Both the position numbers and the translations under genes were made by a program. Below, piece after piece: positions 6,376 through 12,210 of a stretch of DNA of 12,210 bases (its first letter is position 1; each line of letters begins with the position of its first letter). The notes under the pieces are model-generated. The model was not told the DNA's origin. It made no database searches and was given only the letters and a program-made list of their open reading frames with translations. This DNA is from Pseudomonadota bacterium (GTDB lineage: Bacteria > Pseudomonadota > Alphaproteobacteria > Rhizobiales > Rhizobiaceae), in assembly GCA_023433855.1 (NCBI GenBank), contig JAEYTV010000611.1, positions 1-12,210 on the forward strand, written 5' to 3'.

Positions 6376-7317
6376 CTAGGCCGCGGTTGGCGCGGCAAAC
6401 CACTGCCAGCCGCCTTTCCCCTCCAACTTTACCCTGTAGAGCGCCTCGTCAGCCCTCTTAAGAAGCTCTGGCAACTCGTCTCCGTCCTGTGGAAACAGGC
6501 ATGCCCCGATACTAGCACCTACGCTGACCGTGCGGTGTGCGGCTTCAATGGGTTTGCTCAGCGAGTTTTCAATCCGCCAACATAGCTTGGCTATTTGATC
6601 GTAGCTGGCGATGTCATGACAGAGCACGACGAACTCGTCGCCCCCCAGGCGACAGACAAGATCTTCCTTGCGCACGCAGTCCCGTAGCCGGTTAGCCACT
6701 TCGATGAGAACGGCGTCGCCTGCATCATGTCCATACCGGTCATTGACCGCCTTGAACCAATCGAGGTCGACCAGCAGCAATGCCGAGACACCATGAGAGC
6801 CATCTGCCGTCTCTACGCGATCCGACCACCGGTTTTGCAGCAAACGGCGGTTGGGCAGGCCGGTCAGAGCGTCTTCAAAAGCCAGCCGATGCAGAGCCAG
6901 CTCCGCCCGTTTGCGCTCGGAGATGTCTTCGAAGGTGGCGATGCCTATACTGATGTCGTGCAGGAGGATGCCGCGGTGTTGAACCGTTCGGACATCGCCG
7001 TTGGCACATCTCACCTCAACCTCAAAGCCGTCGATTTCGCTAATTCCGCTTGCGGAGGTCTTCCACAGATTTTCCCACCGGAGGCGGGCCATCCGACGAT
7101 GATGCTCATGGATATAGGCTTGTTCGATCCACTCCTCGACGGTTGTAAAATGATCGTTCGAATAGCCGAACAGCCTCTTGAAGGCGCGGTTGCCGTATCG
7201 GATGTTGCCGTCAGGCAGAGTTGCCCAGGAAAGCCGCGTAGGGAGTCCATAAAGAATGATGTGCAACTCCTGGTACGACAGAGTCTCGGAATTCACGCTT
7301 TCTAGGAATTCTCTCAA
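6376..7317 (-). CDS. PAS-GGDEF diguanylate cyclase
   Basis: Predicted soluble enzyme of 313 residues that makes c-di-GMP from two GTP. An N-terminal PAS fold spans about 20-135 (WATLPDGNIRYGNRAFKRLFGYS, closing with the PAC-like end FEDISERKRAEL). A GGDEF domain spans about 140-305, with DALTGLPNRRLL, metal-binding LVDLDWFK and an intact GGDEF at 225-229. An inhibitory I-site, RKED at 216-219, sits exactly five residues before GGDEF, so feedback inhibition by c-di-GMP is expected. There is no membrane segment and no EAL domain. The start is a TTG with GGGAGAGG just upstream. The alternative GTG at 7296 has no ribosome site, and the next ATG lies inside the PAS domain. The PAS ligand is unknown. 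The gene follows the hybrid kinase on the same strand after 225 bp and may have its own promoter. Confidence 0.93.
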   Translation of the reverse strand: MREFLESVNSETLSYQELHIILYGLPTRLSWATLPDGNIRYGNRAFKRLFGYSNDHFTTVEEWIEQAYIHEHHRRMARLRWENLWKTSASGISEIDGFEVEVRCANGDVRTVQHRGILLHDISIGIATFEDISERKRAELALHRLAFEDALTGLPNRRLLQNRWSDRVETADGSHGVSALLLVDLDWFKAVNDRYGHDAGDAVLIEVANRLRDCVRKEDLVCRLGGDEFVVLCHDIASYDQIAKLCWRIENSLSKPIEAAHRTVSVGASIGACLFPQDGDELPELLKRADEALYRVKLEGKGGWQWFAAPTAA

Positions 7318-7542
7318 TCGCCTCTCCCGCAGAGCCCCTATGCGCGATCCTGCCGCCTCTGGACTTCTGCCACATGTAGTGGCCGGTCTATCATCTTGAG
7401 CTATCTAGAATGTTAATTCTCTTCCCCAGCCGCTCGTGACATCGCCCAATGTCCGATGTGAGTCCCGTCTCCGTCAGGAGAAACTCCAGACATACGCGTG
7501 AAGCGGCCATGGAGCCCGCGTCGACATATCCGAAACACGGTC
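7318..7542. other. Intergenic region between hybrid kinase and diguanylate cyclase genes
   Basis: This 225-bp gap separates two minus-strand genes. It holds a GGAG-TTT-CTCC hairpin near 7479-7489 without a U run, so it is not a clear terminator. An AT-rich patch at 7395-7420 could contain the cyclase promoter, but no convincing hexamers were found. A 15-bp inverted repeat lies at 7369-7383. I see no small gene with a credible ribosome site. Confidence 0.4.
7369..7383. repeat. Perfect short inverted repeat upstream of diguanylate cyclase
   Basis: GCCAC-ATGTA-GTGGC has perfect 5-bp arms around a 5-base centre, 52 bp before the cyclase start codon. The site could be an operator half-site pair or chance. 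Confidence 0.35.
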
Positions 7543-10200
7543 CTAGTGCGACCCGGCCCGGGCCCAGCCCGCGGCCTCCGATCGCTCCAGGTCAGCCATT
7601 GCGGCCAAGGTCTGTTCGACAACGGATGCCAGGCGCGACAGGATTTCTTCGTCGATGGTCTCCCCCGAGTTCAGGGCGGACTCCATCTGCTGGCAGATCG
7701 CCATGGCTGTCCCAGCACCTGCACTGGAGCACTGCGATTTGAACGCATGAACGAGTTTTCTGGCTTCTGGGCTGCCAACCCGAACATCCTCGATGACCGC
7801 AGTGCATGCGCTATTCGCATTGGCCCTGAACAGCGCGAAGACCTTGCTCCTGACGTCAGTTCCGGTCACCTGGCGGAGGCCATCGAACATTTCCAAGGTT
7901 TCAGGTAGAAGCAGCGGATGTGCCTCGACAGCTTCGGTACCGGTCCCGATTCCGCCTCCGGCAACAGAATTGACGAGGCCCATCTCTGCGAAGATCTGCA
8001 TCAGGTGCGCCATGGTGAATGGCTTGGCGAGATAGGCATCCATCCCGGCGTTCTTCCAGTCTCCTCCGTCCTTGCTCATGACGTGACCGGTCAGCGCGAC
8101 GATCAAGGACCGCTTACGCCCCTCCATTCCTTCCACTTGCCGGATCTGACGTGTTGCTTCGAAACCGTCCATGTCAGGCATGGAGCAGTCCATGAAGATC
8201 AAATCATAGGAGCGATGCGCAATCCAGGAAAGAGCAGCGCGGGCGCTTTCGGCACGGTCGCACTCGACATTGAAGGTACGAAGCGCTTCGCCGAGCACCT
8301 CGCGATTGACTGCCACATCATCGACCACAAGCACTTTCAGGTGCCTCAGGTCCGGCAGCGTCTGCTGCTGGGTTGCCGTCCTTACATTCAGCTTATCCAG
8401 GTCGCCGTTGTCGAGGGCGGCGCAGACCCTGTCGAGCATGTCTCGCGACAGAGGCAACGGCAGCTCGAGCAATGACGTCGCGCCGTCCCCGAGCGGTTGA
8501 GTTGTCGCAGCGAAGGGTTGGAGCAGCACAATAGGGGCGGTAGTGGTGGCGGACAGCTTGGGGAGCGCAGAGCTATCCGACCGCACAAGCACCGCGTCCG
8601 AGGTTTCGGTTAAGTCTCCCGTCACGGAGACTCCCCGATCCATGAGGGACCTCCGAACGACATTCCGAGAGACCACGTCGTCGTCGATCAACAGAACGGT
8701 CAACGGTTTCGATGGCGTATAAGGCCGCGCACTCTCGAGTTGTGCCATCGGCAATGACACCATAAATCGTGTCCCTGATCCTGGCGTACTTTCCACGTTT
8801 ATTGTTCCGCCCATCAGTTCCGTCAATTGCTTGGCAATCGACAGTCCGAGTCCGGTCCCACCGAACTTGCGAGTGATGCTCGCATCGGCCTGCGCGAAGC
8901 GGGTGAAGATTCGCTCCAACTGATCCGCAGCAATGCCGATGCCGGTATCCTCGACAACCAGGTGAATGGGGTGCTGCGGATGCGTCTGTTCAAGAGCTAT
9001 GGTAACGCCGCCGCGTTCGGTAAACTTGAGCGCATTATTGACGAGGTTGCTGACGATTTGGGTCAGTCGGACGGGATCGCCAACCACCGTTTTCGGAACG
9101 ATAGGCGAGACATAGATCGAAAGGGTGAGACCCTTTTCCCGGGCACGTTCGGCAAATAGGGCCGCCACGTCTTCGACGACGGCATCAAGCGAAAAGCTGA
9201 TGCTCTCCAGCTCCACTCTGCCGGACTCTATCTTGGCGAAGTCCAGGATGTCGTTGATGATATGCAGCAGGTTCTTGCCGGAGCGCATGATGATCTCGGC
9301 ATAGCGTTGATGTCTGGACGGCAACGGCGCCGCAGAGAGCATCTCCGCCATCACCAGCATGCCGTTCATCGGCGTGCGGATTTCATGGCTCATCGTCGCG
9401 AGGAAGGTCGACTTCGCCGCGTTTGCCGCATCCGCCTCCTCCTTGGCGATCCTGAGGTCGTGAGTCCTCTGCTCCACCGTTTCTTCGAGCGTTTCGCGGT
9501 GCTTCTGCAACAGGCGGTCCCGCTCATCGATACGGCCAAACATCTCGTTGAAGGCCTCCACGAAAATGCCCACCTCATCGTTTCGCCGCTTCTGAAGCCG
9601 ACGCGTCAGATCCGAGCGGTTGCCGATGTCCTTCAACTCCTCTGCCAGGGATCGAAGCGGCCGCAGGACGCGAGTCACCTGGACCTTCGCGAGCAGGGAT
9701 GTGGCGATCACAAGCACCAGTCCCAGGAGTGTCGAATACACGAACGCGTCGAGATATCGCTGCCCCAGCCCTTTGACCTCTACCTGCATGGTAATCGATC
9801 CGACGATCGTGCCCGCCTTTCGTACGTCCGCCGTCACCTCCAGCGACGTCGGAAACAGGTCGAGCGCCGGTACATCCTCGCCGGAAATCAGGCGGGCACC
9901 TGCACCGATCTCCGTGATTGTGCCGCCGGCAGCATCTCGTGCCGCAACATAGACGATGTCGGGAAAATCTCGGACGCCGCGCAGGACTTCCAGTACGCCC
10001 CGCACGTTGCGGGCCGCTATGGCGTCACCCGAGGCGGCCGCAAAAGCATAGGCAGCACTCTGGTAGCGCATGTTTTCAGCTTTCAGCGCTGCACGAAAGT
10101 CCGAGAAGAGGAACAGCCCGACGCCGGCCGCGATCCCGAGGCCGACCGCCACGGTCACGATTCTCGAAACTCGTGTCGAAATAGGGGTGTCCCGGTCCAT
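7543..10200 (-). CDS. Membrane hybrid histidine kinase: HAMP-HisKA-HATPase-REC-REC-Hpt
   Basis: Sensor kinase of 885 residues. Order: membrane helix about 15-32; periplasmic sensor of about 120 residues, unassigned though CHASE8-like in feel; second helix about 155-171; HAMP about 172-225; coiled coil; HisKA with TMSHEIRTPMNG and phosphoacceptor H272; HATPase with N box SNLVNNALKF, G1 EDTGIG and G2 GGTGLGLS; first receiver about 499-598; second receiver about 621-738; C-terminal Hpt with LVHAFKSQ, H818. The second receiver is complete (D627/D628, D671, T704, K726). The first keeps its acidic triplet (506-508) but has R540 for the phosphoacceptor and ELP for the conserved KP, so it cannot be phosphorylated normally. 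Two ATGs are possible. AGAGG lies 8 nt before the one at 10200 but only 2 nt before the one at 10206, so 10200 is preferred. The Hpt domain predicts a separate receiver partner; the divergent REC-EAL protein is the nearest candidate. Confidence 0.93.
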   Translation of the reverse strand: MDRDTPISTRVSRIVTVAVGLGIAAGVGLFLFSDFRAALKAENMRYQSAAYAFAAASGDAIAARNVRGVLEVLRGVRDFPDIVYVAARDAAGGTITEIGAGARLISGEDVPALDLFPTSLEVTADVRKAGTIVGSITMQVEVKGLGQRYLDAFVYSTLLGLVLVIATSLLAKVQVTRVLRPLRSLAEELKDIGNRSDLTRRLQKRRNDEVGIFVEAFNEMFGRIDERDRLLQKHRETLEETVEQRTHDLRIAKEEADAANAAKSTFLATMSHEIRTPMNGMLVMAEMLSAAPLPSRHQRYAEIIMRSGKNLLHIINDILDFAKIESGRVELESISFSLDAVVEDVAALFAERAREKGLTLSIYVSPIVPKTVVGDPVRLTQIVSNLVNNALKFTERGGVTIALEQTHPQHPIHLVVEDTGIGIAADQLERIFTRFAQADASITRKFGGTGLGLSIAKQLTELMGGTINVESTPGSGTRFMVSLPMAQLESARPYTPSKPLTVLLIDDDVVSRNVVRRSLMDRGVSVTGDLTETSDAVLVRSDSSALPKLSATTTAPIVLLQPFAATTQPLGDGATSLLELPLPLSRDMLDRVCAALDNGDLDKLNVRTATQQQTLPDLRHLKVLVVDDVAVNREVLGEALRTFNVECDRAESARAALSWIAHRSYDLIFMDCSMPDMDGFEATRQIRQVEGMEGRKRSLIVALTGHVMSKDGGDWKNAGMDAYLAKPFTMAHLMQIFAEMGLVNSVAGGGIGTGTEAVEAHPLLLPETLEMFDGLRQVTGTDVRSKVFALFRANANSACTAVIEDVRVGSPEARKLVHAFKSQCSSAGAGTAMAICQQMESALNSGETIDEEILSRLASVVEQTLAAMADLERSEAAGWARAGSH

Positions 10201-10359
10201 GATCATATCCTCTTCCCAGGATTATGCTTCAGGACTCTAATCAATCGGTGAATGACCGGGAAAAGACTGATTAACCTTATGAACCAGCTTAAACATCTCT
10301 CTTTTAGAATGTAACCATATGTTAGTTCTTGAAGTGTTCTCTGGATCCCGGAGGACAAG
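10201..10359. promoter_or_regulatory. Divergent promoter region, kinase / REC-EAL
   Basis: These 159 bp separate two divergent genes, so promoters for both should lie here. The stretch is clearly AT-richer than its flanks. TAACCWTATG occurs twice (10272-10281 and 10312-10321), exactly 40 bp apart; the second copy is part of the near-palindrome TAACCATATGTTA (10312-10324). No certain -35/-10 pair was recognised. On the plus side GGAGG lies 5 nt before the REC-EAL ATG. Confidence 0.5.
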
Positions 10360-11520
10360 ATGTCTGAGTTGAACTGCCTGATTGTCGACGATGACCCGCT
10401 GCATACCGTCGTGGCAGAGAGTATCCTTGGGTCGATCACCACAGGGAGGGTTGTAAGTGCATCAAGCGGCAAAGAGGCGCTGGCGATCCTCGGCCAAGAA
10501 GTCACTGCGATCGATGTCGTTCTACTCGATCTCAACATGCCGGACCTCGATGGGCTAGCCTTCATGCGTGCCGCGGTCGAGGCAGGATTTGCAGGCAGCA
10601 TAGTCATTTCGAGCGGGGAAAGCCCTGCCGTACTCAGATCCGCCGAGACCATGGGCAAGATGCTGGGCCTTTCTGTCCTGGGAGCTCTCGCAAAGCCGCT
10701 GAAGCCTCACGAGATGGCGCAGATGCTGCAACGGGTTGCGAGCCGCAGAGCACCGGAGCTAGCCCGGCTGAAAGGTTTCTGCAGGGATGATTGTGAGCTC
10801 ACCCCCTACTATCAACCTCAATACGATCTCGCATCCAAGAAAATAGCAGGTCTCGAGGCGTTGATACGGGTCACTGACAGCAATGGCAGGGTTTACGGCC
10901 CGGCGGAGGTCTTTCAGTCGATCGTCTCCCAGGAAGATCTCGCCGACGTCTCTCTGAAGATCGCCAGAAAGGTGCTTTCGGATACGACTGTTTGGCGTTT
11001 GTCTCCGCCGACGGTGTCCATCAATATGGACGCCTCTGTCCTGGAAAGGGCGGACGTGGTGTCCGATTTGCAGAAGTCGGTCATCGAATATAGCATCGAT
11101 CCGCGTCACGTCTGCCTCGAGCTTACCGAACGTTCCCTGCCGAAGGATCTTTCGTGGCTGCTGGAGGCGCTGACGCGGCTTCGGATGTCCGGTTTCCGGC
11201 TCTCTTTGGACGACTACGGGACGGGCGCATCCAGTTTCGAGCTCCTCAGGCTCTGTCCTTTTTCGGAGGTCAAGGTCGACAGAACGATCATCCAAGGCTG
11301 TCCGACGGATCCAGTCAGCCGCAAGTTCTTGCAATCTGTAGGCGGGCTTGCGCGCGACCTCGGCCTGACCTCCGTCGCCGAGGGGGTCGAAAATGACGCC
11401 GAGCTTTCTGAGGCCAGGGCTGCCGGCATCGACCGTGTCCAGGGCTTTCTCTTCTCTCGGCCGGTGCCGCCCGATCGCCTCGCGGAGATGGCGTCCGAGT
11501 TTCAGATGGACATGGAATGA
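10360..11520 (+). CDS. Response regulator with EAL domain, c-di-GMP phosphodiesterase
   Basis: Soluble protein of 386 residues. An N-terminal receiver (about 5-128) has acidic residues DDD at 10-12, phosphoacceptor D57 in LLDLNMPDLDG, a serine in VISSGE and K112 in LAKPLKP. A C-terminal EAL domain (about 145-380) hydrolyses c-di-GMP to pGpG. Its catalytic set looks complete: E166 in GLEALIRV, N222 in SINMDAS, E254 in ELTER, D284/D285 in LDDYGTG, K305 in VKVDR, E341/E344 in AEGVEN, and Q361 in VQGF. An active phosphodiesterase controlled by phosphorylation is therefore predicted. GGAGG lies 5 nt before the ATG. The gene is divergent from the Hpt-ending hybrid kinase, which makes that kinase its likely phosphodonor (inference). 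Its stop codon overlaps the start of the TadG-like gene (ATGA). Confidence 0.95.
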   Translation: MSELNCLIVDDDPLHTVVAESILGSITTGRVVSASSGKEALAILGQEVTAIDVVLLDLNMPDLDGLAFMRAAVEAGFAGSIVISSGESPAVLRSAETMGKMLGLSVLGALAKPLKPHEMAQMLQRVASRRAPELARLKGFCRDDCELTPYYQPQYDLASKKIAGLEALIRVTDSNGRVYGPAEVFQSIVSQEDLADVSLKIARKVLSDTTVWRLSPPTVSINMDASVLERADVVSDLQKSVIEYSIDPRHVCLELTERSLPKDLSWLLEALTRLRMSGFRLSLDDYGTGASSFELLRLCPFSEVKVDRTIIQGCPTDPVSRKFLQSVGGLARDLGLTSVAEGVENDAELSEARAAGIDRVQGFLFSRPVPPDRLAEMASEFQMDME

Positions 11521-12210
11521 CAGGCGGAAAGCTCATATCACGGCTGCGCAGGCTTGCAGCGTGCCGACAGGGACACATGGCGATGATGACGGCATTGTTC
11601 GCACCTGTTCTGATTGGCCTTGCCGGCGGCGCAGTCGATTTCACCGCCTTCAATGGCCACCGTGCGCATCTCCAGGAAACCGCGGACGCTGCTGCCATCG
11701 CGGCGGCCAAGGAAGCGTCTTTGAACGGCTGGTCTGATAAATCAGCGCAGTCCGTCGTCGATGGCTTCCTGAAAGTCCACACAAGCTCCAGCGACCAAGG
11801 CGCTGTCAGCGCTAATGTGGTGGTCGACGCGGCTTCCAGGCGCGTGGACGTCGTCCTTGAACAGGACCATTATCCCTACATGGTTGTCGGGTATTTCGTG
11901 GGCAGTCCACAGATCCGGGTCGCCGCTTCCGCCCAATCCAGCAACACGTCCAACATCTGCGTCATAGGCTTGGAAACAGCCGACGCGGCAACGATATCGC
12001 TTCAGACCAATGCGGTCGTATCCGCCCCAAAGTGCGCCGTATACTCGAACTCGCTGAGCAGCTCCGGCCTGACCTCGACGGGAAATGCGCTGCTTACGGC
12101 GCAGCTTGCGTGCTCCGCTGGAGGATATTCCGGCGGAGCCAAGAACTACCAGACAATGCCCGTCCCCGATTGCCCGACGGTTGTCGACCCTTTGCAGGCC
12201 CGCCCCGCCC
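11517..12210 (+). CDS. TadE/TadG-like pilus assembly / surface protein (5' part, cut by window end)
   Basis: The frame is open from the ATG at 11517 to the window edge, 231 codons so far, with no stop. A short basic N-terminus (KLISRLRRLAACRQG) leads into a single membrane helix at about 21-41 (MAMMTALFAPVLIGLAGGAV). DFTAFNGHRAHLQETADAAAIAAA follows, the hallmark start of TadG and related Flp pilus assembly proteins. After the helix comes a secreted part rich in Ser, Thr, Ala and Asn. It has cysteines at 148, 173, 199 and 219 and loose repeats such as NAVVSAPKCAVYSNSLSSSG and GNALLTAQLACSAGGYSG, known from alphaproteobacterial TadG-like proteins. The start overlaps the REC-EAL stop by 4 bp (ATGA), so coupling is likely; a later ATG at 11577 would cut off the basic leader. 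Whether other tad genes follow, and whether the protein ends in a von Willebrand A domain, cannot be seen. Confidence 0.82.
   Translation, partial: MTGGKLISRLRRLAACRQGHMAMMTALFAPVLIGLAGGAVDFTAFNGHRAHLQETADAAAIAAAKEASLNGWSDKSAQSVVDGFLKVHTSSSDQGAVSANVVVDAASRRVDVVLEQDHYPYMVVGYFVGSPQIRVAASAQSSNTSNICVIGLETADAATISLQTNAVVSAPKCAVYSNSLSSSGLTSTGNALLTAQLACSAGGYSGGAKNYQTMPVPDCPTVVDPLQARPA

Noticed and set aside
7469..7493. Terminator after the hybrid kinase gene
   Set aside because: The GGAG-TTT-CTCC hairpin is short and has no T run after it on the minus strand.
9262..10251. Plus-strand open frame of 329 codons opposite the hybrid kinase
   Set aside because: It is antisense to a protein with clear kinase domains, has an Arg/His-rich composition typical of GC-rich reverse frames, and has no recognisable motif.

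Overview
The window is 12.2 kb of GC-rich DNA with the codon usage, TTG starts and protein styles of an alphaproteobacterium. A member of the Rhizobiaceae (Rhizobium, Ensifer or Agrobacterium type) is most likely. This placement is inferred from how the proteins read; there is no rRNA or other marker gene. No tRNA, CRISPR array, insertion sequence or phage gene was seen.

Region 1 (10-6099, all on the minus strand, read right to left) is one compact six-gene operon. It starts with an AmiC-type cytoplasmic amide sensor and an AmiR-type ANTAR antiterminator. Two Dpp/Opp-class ABC permeases, a family 5 substrate-binding protein and an acetamidase/formamidase-family hydrolase follow. Start and stop codons touch or overlap (ATGA between amiC and amiR, 26 bp between amiR and the first permease, TGATG between the permeases), so translation is probably coupled. 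In the likely logic, AmiC senses an amide and releases AmiR, transcription then reads through a terminator, and the ABC importer and amidase take up and hydrolyse the amide. No transporter ATPase lies in the window; it may lie beyond position 1.

Region 2 (6100-6375) is the leader and control region of that operon. It holds a strong hairpin followed by UUUU only 16 nt before the amiC start codon, and two near-identical 19-bp direct repeats spaced exactly 21 bp apart. Two small hairpins lie between them.

Region 3 (6376-12210) is a signalling block. It contains a PAS-GGDEF diguanylate cyclase (minus) and a large membrane hybrid histidine kinase with HAMP, HisKA, HATPase, a degenerate receiver, a normal receiver and Hpt (minus). 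Divergent from the kinase is a REC-EAL c-di-GMP phosphodiesterase (plus). Its last codons overlap (ATGA) the start of a TadG-like pilus/surface protein that runs off the right edge. Synthesis, breakdown and phosphorelay control of c-di-GMP are thus encoded together, with a surface-structure protein coupled to the phosphodiesterase. That the kinase feeds the REC-EAL protein is inferred from position only.
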